Below are positions 36,221 to 44,402 of a stretch of 64,000 nt of DNA, one piece after another; position 1 is the first letter of the stretch, and every line of letters begins with the position of its first letter. The notes below the pieces were generated by a model. The model was not told where the DNA came from, did not search any database, and was given only the letters and a program-made list of their open reading frames with translations. Made by a program: the position numbers and the translations under genes. The DNA is from Acidocella sp. (lineage in GTDB: Bacteria; Pseudomonadota; Alphaproteobacteria; Acetobacterales; Acetobacteraceae): contig JARLIK010000021.1 of NCBI GenBank assembly GCA_031291755.1, forward strand, positions 1 to 64,000. The letters run 5' to 3'.

Positions 36221-36733
36221 TCAATCCTGCAACTGCGGATTATGGAACACCGGGTTGCGCCATTTATGCAGCGCCCTGGTGAGTGCTGCCGCCAGATCGC
36301 GCTTCTGGTCCTCGCCCAGCTGGCGGGCCACCTCCTGGCTGATGCCGCGCGCTGAGAGCAGCAATTTCGGCACGGTCCCGGCACGCTCCTCCAGCACCAC
36401 ATTCAGCCAATAGGGCGGCAGTGAGATATTTTTGGTCCGGCCATTCATATCGGTGCTGGTGATGAGGAATTTTGTTTCGGTCAGGGTCAGCAGCTCACGC
36501 GCCCGCGCCGCCCGCACATTCAGCCACAGTAAAAACAGCGCCAGCGAAATATCCGCCGCATTGAACCCGATCACCATCCAGGCGCCGATCATCGCCATCA
36601 TGCTGGTCACCACCAGCGAGCCGGCCACCATCACCCCGGCGGCCATCAGCACGCCCTTGCGGCCCAGGCTGCGATGCGGCTGAATGGTGGCCTCGAAGAT
36701 CAGCCGGTCAGGGTTGGCGGTATAGGCGTCCAT
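36221..36733 (-). CDS. DUF2244 membrane protein
   Basis: 170 aa from the ATG at 36733. Two hydrophobic helices form a hairpin near 30-70 (VLMAAGVMVAGSLVVTSMMA, MIGAWMVIGFNAADISLALF), followed by a cytoplasmic beta-rich part with LNVRAARARELLTLTE and LPPYWLNVVLEER, the DUF2244 signature. The family is common in alphaproteobacteria and its function is not known. It is divergent from nth, with 42 bp between the two starts. Confidence 0.9.
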   Translation of the reverse strand: MDAYTANPDRLIFEATIQPHRSLGRKGVLMAAGVMVAGSLVVTSMMAMIGAWMVIGFNAADISLALFLLWLNVRAARARELLTLTETKFLITSTDMNGRTKNISLPPYWLNVVLEERAGTVPKLLLSARGISQEVARQLGEDQKRDLAAALTRALHKWRNPVFHNPQLQD

Positions 36734-36775
36734 GCCGCATAAATCGCGTATTGCACCTGTTCCACAAGGGATGAA

Positions 36776-37489
36776 ATGACTGACACCCGGCCCAAACGCC
36801 CAAAATTGATGAAAAGCACCGACATCGCGGCGTTTCTCACCGCCATCGCCGCCGGTAACGCCAACCCGCGCACCGAGTTGGAGTACGCCACGCCGTTCCA
36901 ACTGCTGGTGGCGGTGATGCTGTCGGCCCAGACCACCGATGTCGCGGTCAACAAAGTGGGCAAAATATTATTCGCTGATGCCCCCACCCCCGCCGCGATG
37001 GCCGCCTTAGGGGCAGACGGCATCGGGGCGCGCATAAAATCCATCGGCCTGTGGCAGGCCAAAGCCAAAAATGCCGCCGCGCTCGCGCAACTGCTCATCG
37101 AGCGCCATAACGGCGAGGTACCGGGCGAGCGTGACGCCCTGGAAGCCCTGCCCGGCGTGGGACGCAAAACCGCCAATGTGGTGCTGAACGAAATATTCGG
37201 CCAGGCGACCATGGCGGTGGACACCCACATCTTCCGGCTCGGCAACCGCACCGGCATTGCCCCTGGCGCCACGCCGCGGGCGGTGGAAGACGCCCTGCTC
37301 AAGCGGGTGCCGAAAGACATGCTGCGCCCGGCGCATTTATGGCTGATTTTGCACGGGCGCTATGTGTGCAAAGCCCGCACGCCGGAATGCTGGCGCTGCG
37401 CCGGGGCCGCCTATTGCGTGTTCAAGCCCAAAACCCTGGCCCCCTCACACGCCAAAAAAAACCCGCCGGCTAGAAAGCCAGCGGGTTAA
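36776..37489 (+). CDS. nth: Endonuclease III
   Basis: Base-excision repair glycosylase/AP lyase for oxidised pyrimidines; 237 aa. The helix-hairpin-helix LEALPGVGRKTANVVLNE is near residues 122-139 and carries the catalytic Lys, and the catalytic Asp lies in MAVDTHIFRLGNR near 146. A [4Fe-4S] cluster site CX6CX2CX5C (CKARTPECWRCAGAAYC) is intact near 199-215. The last 20 residues are a Lys/Pro-rich tail. Its final codons double as a hairpin that could terminate minus-strand transcription. Confidence 0.97.
   Translation: MTDTRPKRPKLMKSTDIAAFLTAIAAGNANPRTELEYATPFQLLVAVMLSAQTTDVAVNKVGKILFADAPTPAAMAALGADGIGARIKSIGLWQAKAKNAAALAQLLIERHNGEVPGERDALEALPGVGRKTANVVLNEIFGQATMAVDTHIFRLGNRTGIAPGATPRAVEDALLKRVPKDMLRPAHLWLILHGRYVCKARTPECWRCAGAAYCVFKPKTLAPSHAKKNPPARKPAG
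37454..37487 (-). terminator. Intrinsic terminator for the LysR-side transcript
   Basis: On the minus strand AACCCGC + one mismatch + GGCT pairs around a 4-nt loop (37460-37487) and is followed by a run of T (37454-37460 read as A on the plus strand). It overlaps the end of nth and would stop transcription arriving from the lysR-type gene at 37696-38607. On the plus strand no T-run follows. Confidence 0.7.
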
Positions 37490-37695
37490 GTCAACAGGGA
37501 GGCTTCACGTCTGGGAGACGTTAGGGCTCAAACCAACCGAAGCTGGGCAGGAACCCCAATCAGGCCTGGGTGGGCCTGACGATGTTGTATATATGACACA
37601 TCAACGAAAAATTAACAGGCAAAATGTAAAATTATTTTGCTAAAACGCTTTCGTGATCTCGACAGACTCATTGGAATTGAGCATTTTCGCGGGTT

Positions 37696-38607
37696 TCATG
37701 TGCGATCGGGGTTTCTTTCTGAAATCGATTTAACCAGAAAGTCACGGAAAACCGAGACACGTTTGGAGTTTCGCAACTCTTCCGGATACACAAAATACAT
37801 ATCCACATGCGGTTTCTGCACATTCGGCAGCAGCGGGACCAACCCGCCGGGCTCGTGCATCAGGTAGTCGGGGATCGCGCCGATCCCGATTCCAGCACGA
37901 ATCGCCGCCAGCATCGCCTGCAATGAGTTTACCTCCAGCAGGCCCCGGCGCGGCGTGCCGTCCTTGCGGCCTACCTCGGCCAGCCAGTTCACATCCATCA
38001 CCGGCGGTTTGCGGTCGCCGAACAGCACCAGTCTATGGTTATCGAGATCCTCGGCCTTCTCCGGCGTGCCATGCGCCTTCAAATACTCCGGCGAGGCCCA
38101 CACCTGCCAGCGGATTTCACCCAGATGCCGCTGCACCAAATCAGGCTGACGGGGCGGGTGCATGCGGATGGCCACATCGGCTTCGCGCATCGCCAGGTCC
38201 AAATCGGTATCATCGAGCAGCAGCGAGACCGAAACATCCGGGTGCGCACTGAGAAAATGCTTCAACCTCGGTGCCAGCCAGGTCACGCCAAAGCTATGGG
38301 TGGTGGTAATTTTCAGCCGGCCGGCGGGTTTTTCCTTGCTCTCCGCCAGCAGCGCTTCGGTCATCGCCAGCTTGGCGAACACTTCGCGCACGGTGCGGTT
38401 CAACGCCTCACCCTGTTCGGTGAGAATCAACCCACGCGCATGGCGATGAAACAGCGGCACCGACAGCGCCTCCTCCAGCGCCGAAATCTGCCGCGAGACC
38501 GCTGACTGGCTGAGGTTGAGCGTATCACCCGCATGGGTGAAGCTGCCCGCTTCAGCAACGGCGTGAAATACCCGGAGTTTGTCCCAGTCCATTTTTTGCC
38601 CTGACAT
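37696..38607 (-). CDS. LysR-family transcriptional regulator
   Basis: 303 aa. The N-terminal winged helix (WDKLRVFHAVAEAGSFTHAG, LNLSQSAVSRQISALEEALS, VPLFHRHARGLILTEQGE) is classical LysR, and residues about 95-300 form the effector-binding domain. The start ATG follows one base after the stop of trxB, so both are probably on one transcript. In alphaproteobacteria a LysR of this kind is often beside trxB; its target genes and ligand are not known. Confidence 0.93.
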   Translation of the reverse strand: MSGQKMDWDKLRVFHAVAEAGSFTHAGDTLNLSQSAVSRQISALEEALSVPLFHRHARGLILTEQGEALNRTVREVFAKLAMTEALLAESKEKPAGRLKITTTHSFGVTWLAPRLKHFLSAHPDVSVSLLLDDTDLDLAMREADVAIRMHPPRQPDLVQRHLGEIRWQVWASPEYLKAHGTPEKAEDLDNHRLVLFGDRKPPVMDVNWLAEVGRKDGTPRRGLLEVNSLQAMLAAIRAGIGIGAIPDYLMHEPGGLVPLLPNVQKPHVDMYFVYPEELRNSKRVSVFRDFLVKSISERNPDRT

Positions 38608-38608
38608 T

Positions 38609-39574
38609 TTATGCTGCTTTTTCTATGTGCATTGGAAAATTAGCAAGGAATTTCTCAGCCTCCAGCGCCGCCATGCAGCCGGTCCCCGCCGCCGTCACGG
38701 CTTGGCGGAAGATTTTGTCCTGTACGTCACCGGCGGCAAACACGCCCGGTACCGAGGTTTGGGTGGTGCCCGGGGTTGTCAGTATATACCCTTCCGAGTC
38801 AGTTTTCACCTGATCCGCGAAAACCGCGGTGGTCGGCGAATGCCCGATGGCAATGAACACCCCATCGACCGCGATGGATTGTAACGCGCCGGTTTTGGTG
38901 TTGCGCAAGGTAACGCCGGTGACCACCGCCGGCGCCTGCGTGCCGGTGATTTCCTCGACCGCTTGGTCCCAGATCACCGAGATTTTCGGGTTGGCGAACA
39001 GCCGGTCCTGCAAAATTTTCTCGGCGCGGAAGGCATCCCGCCGGTGCACCACGGTTACATGGCTGGCGTGGTGGGTAAGGTACAACGCCTCCTCAACCGC
39101 GGTATTGCCGCCGCCGATCACCGCAACCTTTTTGCCACGATAGAAAAACCCATCGCAGGTCGCGCAGGCCGAAACCCCGCCACCCTGGAAGGTTTGCTCT
39201 GATGGCAACCCCAGCCAGCGGGCCTGCGCCCCGGTGGCGATGATGACGGAGTCGGCCACAAACTCATCCCCGGAATCCGCCCAGGCGCGAAACGGCGTGG
39301 CCGAAAAATCCACCCTGGTGATGATATCATTGATAATTTTAGTGCCCACATGCGCGGCCTGCGCCGCCATCTGCTCCATCAGCCACGGCCCCTGGATGGT
39401 TTCCGCAAAGCCCGGATAATTTTCCACATCAGTGGTGATGGTCAACTGCCCGCCCGGCTGCAGCCCAGCCACCATCAGCGGGGCCAGATTGGCGCGAGCA
39501 GCATAAATGGCGGCGGTATAGCCAGCCGGCCCGGCGCCGATGATCAGCACGCGGGTCTTGTGAACCTCAGACAT
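38609..39574 (-). CDS. trxB: Thioredoxin reductase
   Basis: NADPH-dependent flavoprotein that reduces thioredoxin; 321 aa from the ATG at 39574 (a TTG two codons earlier is an alternative). The FAD-binding GXGXXG is VLIIGAGPAGYTAAIYAARA near residue 10, the redox-active pair is in SACATCDGFFYRG near 134, the NADPH motif is VIGGGNTAVEEALYL near 152, and the second FAD motif is VPGVFAAGDVQDKIFRQAVT near 280. All are intact. It is followed by a LysR gene. Confidence 0.97.
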   Translation of the reverse strand: MSEVHKTRVLIIGAGPAGYTAAIYAARANLAPLMVAGLQPGGQLTITTDVENYPGFAETIQGPWLMEQMAAQAAHVGTKIINDIITRVDFSATPFRAWADSGDEFVADSVIIATGAQARWLGLPSEQTFQGGGVSACATCDGFFYRGKKVAVIGGGNTAVEEALYLTHHASHVTVVHRRDAFRAEKILQDRLFANPKISVIWDQAVEEITGTQAPAVVTGVTLRNTKTGALQSIAVDGVFIAIGHSPTTAVFADQVKTDSEGYILTTPGTTQTSVPGVFAAGDVQDKIFRQAVTAAGTGCMAALEAEKFLANFPMHIEKAA

Positions 39575-39652
39575 AGACAAACAATCCGTTCAGATACTTG
39601 AAAACTAACATATCCGTGGTTTTGCGCCGGATACAAGCGGCGCAGCTAAATT

Positions 39653-39776
39653 TAGAGCGCGATGACTTATGGTCGAGCCATAAAATGGCTCGACCATAAG
39701 TCTGAATCGCCCTCTAGGCATGTTTTAGAGGCGGATTCAGACATTATTTTGAATCGCACGGCGATTCCAAATAATG
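39653..39776. repeat. Compound inverted repeat with competing hairpins
   Basis: Between trxB and the Lrp gene. Arm GACTTATGGTCGAGCCAT (39664-39681) pairs perfectly with 39685-39702 around AAA, and an outer stem extends it to 39653-39716. A second near-perfect 16-bp stem is at 39742-39757/39761-39776. A third possible stem pairs 39700-39716 with 39726-39742 (15 of 17) and would compete with the first. The layout resembles a REP/MITE-like element. Confidence 0.8.
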
Positions 39777-39853
39777 CCATCCGACTCTAACGTAGCACTT
39801 TTGCGCCAAGCAATTATATTGCGCCCAGAGCCGAACAAGTTTTGAATGGATCA

Positions 39854-40336
39854 ATGAGCGAGCCAAATACCCTAGACGAGATCGACCGCCGGATTCTGCT
39901 GGAATTACAGCAGGACGGGCGGATGACCAATGTGGAGCTGGCCAAGCGGGCCGGCATCTCGCCGCCGCCGTGCCTGCGCCGGGTGCGCCGGCTGGAAGAG
40001 GCTGGGTATATCAAAGGCTACCATGCCGAGACCGACGGCCAGAAGCTCGGCTGGCAAATCGCGTTTTTCGTCATCGTCGGGCTGGAAAGCCAGAAGCAGG
40101 CCGCACTCGATGCCTTTGAGACACTGGTGGCGGGCTGGCCGGAGGTGCGCGAATGCCATATGATCCGCGGCGGCGGTGATTTCCTGCTCAAATTGGTGGC
40201 GCGCGATGCCGCCCATGAGAACCAGCTCACCGCCCGGCTGACCGCCGCCCCCAGTGTTGCGAAAGTACAAACCTTGCAAACCATCCGCACCAGCCGATCT
40301 CTCGCCGGCGTGCCCATGGAGCGGCTTTATGGATAA
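39854..40336 (+). CDS. Lrp/AsnC-family transcriptional regulator
   Basis: 160 aa from the ATG at 39854. The N-terminal helix-turn-helix (LDEIDRRILLELQQDGRMTN, VELAKRAGISPPPCLRRVRR) and the RAM ligand-binding domain (KLGWQIAFFVIVGLE, VRECHMIRGGGDFLLKLVA) are both complete. It probably controls amino-acid metabolism genes, often including its neighbours. It is divergent from trxB across a structured repeat, and its stop overlaps the next gene's start. Confidence 0.93.
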   Translation: MSEPNTLDEIDRRILLELQQDGRMTNVELAKRAGISPPPCLRRVRRLEEAGYIKGYHAETDGQKLGWQIAFFVIVGLESQKQAALDAFETLVAGWPEVRECHMIRGGGDFLLKLVARDAAHENQLTARLTAAPSVAKVQTLQTIRTSRSLAGVPMERLYG

Positions 40337-41270
40337 ACGCCTCGACTACGCCTCTTTAGGCATTTTTGCCGCCGCCGTGATTGTAGATTTGGCCTGCCGG
40401 TTTTTGCCCGCCAACCTGCCCTATGTGTTCCCCTTCATCTTCAATGCGCCGGTATTTCTGGGTACCTGGTTCATGGTACTCTGGTACTTCCGTGGCATGG
40501 CCCGCACGCCCAAAGCTGAGCGCCCCGGGCGGGTGCGGCAGTGGTTCTTCCTGGGCGGCCTGGCGCTGATCTATTTCGTGCTGCAAACCAAGTTTGAATA
40601 CCTCACCCAGCATATGTTCTTCCTCAACCGCGTCCAGGCCGTCACCATCGGTATGGTGGCGCCGTTCGGCATTGCCATCGGCTGGATGAGCGAGGTGCTG
40701 GCGCGCGGCGTTCCGGCTTGGCTGCTGGCGGTCTGCAAGGGTGATGCTATCCGCAAAGTCGGGCATGTGCTGTTCCACCCGCTCCCGGCGATGGCGCTGT
40801 TCCTGGTAACTTCAGATATCTGGCTGATCCCCTCGGTGCATTTCGCCGCGATGATCGACCCGACGCTCTACGCCATCATGAATCTCTCCTGCCTGTTAGG
40901 CGGGCTGGTATTCTGGCTGGTGGTGCTGGACCCAAGGCCATCGCCGATCAGCCGGTTCTCGTTCCTGGCACGCGCCGGTGCCGGGTTTCTGGTGATGTTC
41001 CCGCAAATTGCCATCAGCGCCTACATTGCTCTGACCAGCACCGATCTATATTCATTCTACACATTGTGTGGGCGGATTTTTCCCGCCATCAGCCCCGCCA
41101 ACGACCAAATGCTGGGCGGCATGATCCAATGGATTCCGCCGGGGATGATGAACACCGCCGCCTTGATCATCGCGCTCAATTCATTGCGGCTGAGTGACAT
41201 CAAAGCCGAAAAAAATATCGTCATCCCGCCTGGTGCCAAGGTTTATAAAGCCACCTGGACCGGGCGCTGA
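40329..41270 (+). CDS. Multi-pass membrane protein, cytochrome c oxidase assembly factor (CtaG, caa3-type)-like
   Basis: 313 aa from the ATG at 40329, overlapping the Lrp stop by 8 bp. About eight hydrophobic segments carry His and Met near membrane ends (FEYLTQHMFFLNRVQAVTIG, RKVGHVLFHPLPAMALFL, IPSVHFAAMID, NDQMLGGMIQWIPPGMMNTA), a pattern of the caa3_CtaG family that helps place copper in terminal oxidases. No oxidase subunit genes lie nearby, so the partner is not known. Confidence 0.75.
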   Translation: MDKRLDYASLGIFAAAVIVDLACRFLPANLPYVFPFIFNAPVFLGTWFMVLWYFRGMARTPKAERPGRVRQWFFLGGLALIYFVLQTKFEYLTQHMFFLNRVQAVTIGMVAPFGIAIGWMSEVLARGVPAWLLAVCKGDAIRKVGHVLFHPLPAMALFLVTSDIWLIPSVHFAAMIDPTLYAIMNLSCLLGGLVFWLVVLDPRPSPISRFSFLARAGAGFLVMFPQIAISAYIALTSTDLYSFYTLCGRIFPAISPANDQMLGGMIQWIPPGMMNTAALIIALNSLRLSDIKAEKNIVIPPGAKVYKATWTGR

Positions 41271-41435
41271 GGCGGCGTTCGCGGTGCGTTAATAATTTCG
41301 CCGCCATAACGCCATTTTTCTGCCTGATTAGCCGGTGAATACGGCGTGCTGCTGCGCTTTATCTTGACGCCGATAGCCGCGCATCGTTACAATCTGTCTA
41401 AAAATTTTCTCATTTTTTTTGGAAGCACCGCCGTC

Positions 41436-42275
41436 ATGTCTGCACATCTGTTCCGTCGGCAACACGCCAGTAAAATATTTTACCTGATCCTGGCGATGGC
41501 CGCCACACCGCTGCTCTGCAGCAGTGCGCTGGCTGATGATAAACATGACGACCATGGCCAGCAAAATCATCCCACGCCACCGCCGCCGCCGCATCCGGCG
41601 AACATCACGCCGCACCCGTATGTGAATCAGTCTCCCAACGGCGGTGCGCCGCAGCATAATTTCACCCAAAGCCCCGGCGGCAATCAGCCACCGCATCAGT
41701 TCAACCCGAATCAGGGCCAGCCGTCACACCAATTCACCCAAAGCCCCAACGGCGGCGGGCAGCCGCACCCGATTGGCCAAGACCACCCGTCGTACAATGG
41801 CAATCACGGTACCTACGGCCAGAACAATCATGACTATCATAACTATCATGGCCCCAATGACGGCCACCCGTTCGCGCATGAGCAGTACGCGTTTCGCGGC
41901 CATGATGTCCGCCATTTCGACCATGATGATTTCGAACGCTGGCGCGGCGGTTACTGGAACAATACCTGCTTTGCCGGCCGCTGCGGCTGGTGGTGGCTGG
42001 CTGGCGGCATCTGGTACTTCTATACCCAGCCGATTTACCCCTACCCGCTGATCGTGCCTGACATCACCTATGTCGATCCTTACGCGTACGAAGACGATGC
42101 GCCGCCGCCACCACCGGTTTATTACGCACCACCACCGGCCTATTACGCGCCGCCGCCGCCGCCCGTTCCGTTGGCACCGGGGCCGAAATTCCGTTACTAT
42201 TGCACCAATCCGCCGGGCTACTATCCGGAGGTGCCGAACTGCAATGTGCAATACCAGGAAGTGCCCGCCAACTAA
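41436..42275 (+). CDS. Secreted His/Pro/Gln-rich repeat protein
   Basis: 279 aa from the ATG at 41436. A signal peptide ends SSALA. The mature N-terminus is rich in His, Pro, Asn and Gln with a repeating unit around QFTQSPNGG (QSPNGGAPQHNFTQSPGGN, SHQFTQSPNGGGQPHP), then a His/Tyr/Asn segment (HDYHNYHGPNDGHPF). The C-terminal half has WYFYTQPIYPYPLIVP and a Tyr/Pro tail ending in a Cys-containing module (YYCTNPPGYYPEVPNC). The His clusters could bind metal. The function is unknown; similar Tyr/Pro-rich tails occur in two other proteins of this window. Confidence 0.8.
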   Translation: MSAHLFRRQHASKIFYLILAMAATPLLCSSALADDKHDDHGQQNHPTPPPPPHPANITPHPYVNQSPNGGAPQHNFTQSPGGNQPPHQFNPNQGQPSHQFTQSPNGGGQPHPIGQDHPSYNGNHGTYGQNNHDYHNYHGPNDGHPFAHEQYAFRGHDVRHFDHDDFERWRGGYWNNTCFAGRCGWWWLAGGIWYFYTQPIYPYPLIVPDITYVDPYAYEDDAPPPPPVYYAPPPAYYAPPPPPVPLAPGPKFRYYCTNPPGYYPEVPNCNVQYQEVPAN

Positions 42276-42360
42276 TGAATACCGGAATGATTTTCCTGAC
42301 ACTGAAAAACATTCCGGGTAAACAAGGACACTGCCGTTACGTCATTGAAAGGATCATTTC

Positions 42361-42789
42361 ATGAAAATTTCTAAACTGAATGTCATCGGCCTCTCCGCCC
42401 TGCTCGCCTTCGGCGGCTGTGCCTCCACCCCGATGGGACCAACCGTGCAGGTGATGCCGGACCCCAACAAGCCGTTTCCGGTGTTCCAGCAGGACCAGCA
42501 GGAATGTGAAAATTACGCGCAATCGCAAGTGGCTGGGCAAGCTGATGCCGCCAACCAGCAGGCGGTCGGTGTGGGCTTGCTGACCACCGCCGTAGGTGCT
42601 GCCATTGGCGGTGCTGTCGGCGGCGGTCAAGGTGCCGGTGTGGGTGCCGCGATGGGCGCCGGCGTCGGCGTGGCCAACGCGGCGGGTACCCAGCCCGACG
42701 CCCAAATGACCATCCAGCAGCGCTACAATAACGCCTACTCGCAATGCATGTATTCACGCGGCAACCAGGTGCCGGGCATGTACCGCTAA
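42361..42789 (+). CDS. Glycine-zipper lipoprotein (paralogue of 8541-9083)
   Basis: 142 aa. The signal peptide has lipobox FGGC, so lipidation at Cys20 is expected. The block FPVFQQDQQECENYAQSQVA and the C-terminal YNNAYSQCMYSRG match the lipoprotein at 8541-9083. The middle is a glycine-zipper (VGAAIGGAVGGGQGAGVGAA). It lacks the Tyr-rich tail of its paralogue. A strong terminator follows. An envelope location is predicted; the role is unknown. Confidence 0.85.
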   Translation: MKISKLNVIGLSALLAFGGCASTPMGPTVQVMPDPNKPFPVFQQDQQECENYAQSQVAGQADAANQQAVGVGLLTTAVGAAIGGAVGGGQGAGVGAAMGAGVGVANAAGTQPDAQMTIQQRYNNAYSQCMYSRGNQVPGMYR

Positions 42790-42812
42790 ACGCGCTTTCG
42801 ATTTTTTAGTGC

Positions 42813-42844
42813 AAAGGCCGGTGGAAATTTCCACCGGCCTTTTT
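42813..42844 (+). terminator. Strong intrinsic terminator
   Basis: AAAGGCCGGTGGAAA (42813-42827) pairs with TTTCCACCGGCCTTT, followed by more T to 42844. It ends the lipoprotein transcript and lies just before the convergent mlaF stop. Confidence 0.9.
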
Positions 42845-42849
42845 GCTGT

Positions 42850-43620
42850 TTAGCGCCGCAGCGCCATTTTAATCGGGCCTTCACTGCGGCCATGCGTAAA
42901 CTGGTCCACCAGAAGGTTACTGGTGGTGAGCAGTTCAGGAGCCGGACCAGTCCAGGTGATTTTACCATCATACAGCATCGCCGCGGTGTCGCCGATGCGC
43001 ACCGCACTCGCCATATCATGCGTAATCGCAATCGAGGTCGAACCTAAACGCTTGACGCAATCCACAATCAACTCATCGATCACCGCGCCCATGATCGGGT
43101 CCAGCCCGGTGGTCGGCTCATCGAAAAACATGATCGCCGGTTCCGAGGCAATCGCCCGCGCCAGTGCCACACGCTTTTGCATCCCGCCTGATAATTCCGA
43201 AGGCGATAAATCAGCAACATTATCCGCCAGACCCACCTGCGCCAACACCTCAATGGCTTTGGCGCGGGCAAAGCGCCGGGCAATTTTCTTCTCCGCCAGC
43301 AGCCCGAAGGCGACATTTTCCCATACCGGCAATGAATCAAACAGCGCGCCATTCTGGAACAACATGCCGATTTGCTCACGCAATGCCCGGGCCTGCGCAC
43401 GCGGCGCCTTCAGCACATCCACCCCGTCAATTTCGATCACGCCGGAATCCGGTGTCACCAGCCCGAGAATCGATTTGATCAACACTGACTTGCCCGAGCC
43501 CGAGCCACCGATCACCACCAGAGACGTCCCGGTCGCCACATCGAGATCAACGCCGTCCAGCACCTTTTTGGCGCCGAAATATTTTTTCAAGTTCCGCACA
43601 CGGATTTTAGGAAGGCTCAT
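42850..43620 (-). CDS. mlaF: MlaF-type phospholipid-transport ATPase
   Basis: 256 aa ABC ATPase for retrograde phospholipid transport that keeps outer-membrane lipid asymmetry. Walker A is GGSGSGKSVLIKSIL near residue 38, the signature LSGGMQKRVALARAIA near 144, Walker B IMFFDEPTTGLDP near 165 and the switch His in ITHDMASAVRIGD. The GGSGSGKS and SGGMQKR forms are MlaF-like. Its ATG overlaps the mlaE stop (ATGA). The mlaD substrate-binding gene is not in this window. Confidence 0.94.
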   Translation of the reverse strand: MSLPKIRVRNLKKYFGAKKVLDGVDLDVATGTSLVVIGGSGSGKSVLIKSILGLVTPDSGVIEIDGVDVLKAPRAQARALREQIGMLFQNGALFDSLPVWENVAFGLLAEKKIARRFARAKAIEVLAQVGLADNVADLSPSELSGGMQKRVALARAIASEPAIMFFDEPTTGLDPIMGAVIDELIVDCVKRLGSTSIAITHDMASAVRIGDTAAMLYDGKITWTGPAPELLTTSNLLVDQFTHGRSEGPIKMALRR

Positions 43621-44402
43621 TTGGTGAACAGCAATTGCGTGAGGACGTAATCAACCGCCAGAATCAAAATGGAGGCCGATACCACGGCCGAAGTGGTCGC
43701 CGCCCCCACGCCCTGCGCCCCGCCTTTCGAGCGATAGCCGTTGAAGCAACCCATCAGCGCGATGATGAACCCGAACACCGCCGCCTTGATCAACCCCGAC
43801 ACCACGTCATCGGTGCGCAAATTGGTGAATGAATTCACCAGATAAGTATGCGGGTTGAAGCCCAATTTCAGCCAGGCCACCAGAAACCCGCCCATCACGC
43901 CCAGAATATCGGCAATCGAGACCAGCAGCGGCATCGCAATAATCCCGGCGATCAGCCGCGGTGCCACCAGATACTGCATCGGTTCGGTCGAGAGGGTGGA
44001 GAGCGCATCGATCTGGTCGGTCACCCGCATGGTGCCCAACTCTGCTGCCATCGCCGCCCCGGCGCGGCCTGAGACCATCAGCCCGGCTAATACCGGACCC
44101 AATTCGCGCGTGACGGATAATATCACCACGCTGGCAATCGCGCTCTCGGCATTGAAGCGCGAGAACCCGGTGTAGGATTGCAGCGCCAGCACCATGCCGG
44201 TGAACAATGCCGTCAACGAGACGACGGGCAGCGAAAAATAGCCGATCTCCATCAGCGCCCGGCCAATCATGCGCGGGTAATATGGCGGGCGGATGATCGC
44301 AAAAATGCCGGTGCCGGCAAAAATCGCCAATTCGCCCACCAGCCCCAGCGCATTGAGCACCGCCGCCCCGATATGGGCGATCACATTTAAGAGCGCATTC
44401 AT
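43617..44402 (-). CDS. mlaE: MlaE-type ABC permease
   Basis: 261 aa with five or so membrane helices. The signature sequences VSLTALFTGMVLALQSYTGF, RELGPVLAGLMVSGRAGAAM and AAELGTMRVTDQIDALSTLS are classic for the MlaE/Ttg2B permease, the membrane channel of the phospholipid system. It is coupled by 4-bp overlaps to alr before it and mlaF after it, an arrangement known in alphaproteobacteria. Confidence 0.94.
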   Translation of the reverse strand: MNALLNVIAHIGAAVLNALGLVGELAIFAGTGIFAIIRPPYYPRMIGRALMEIGYFSLPVVSLTALFTGMVLALQSYTGFSRFNAESAIASVVILSVTRELGPVLAGLMVSGRAGAAMAAELGTMRVTDQIDALSTLSTEPMQYLVAPRLIAGIIAMPLLVSIADILGVMGGFLVAWLKLGFNPHTYLVNSFTNLRTDDVVSGLIKAAVFGFIIALMGCFNGYRSKGGAQGVGAATTSAVVSASILILAVDYVLTQLLFTK

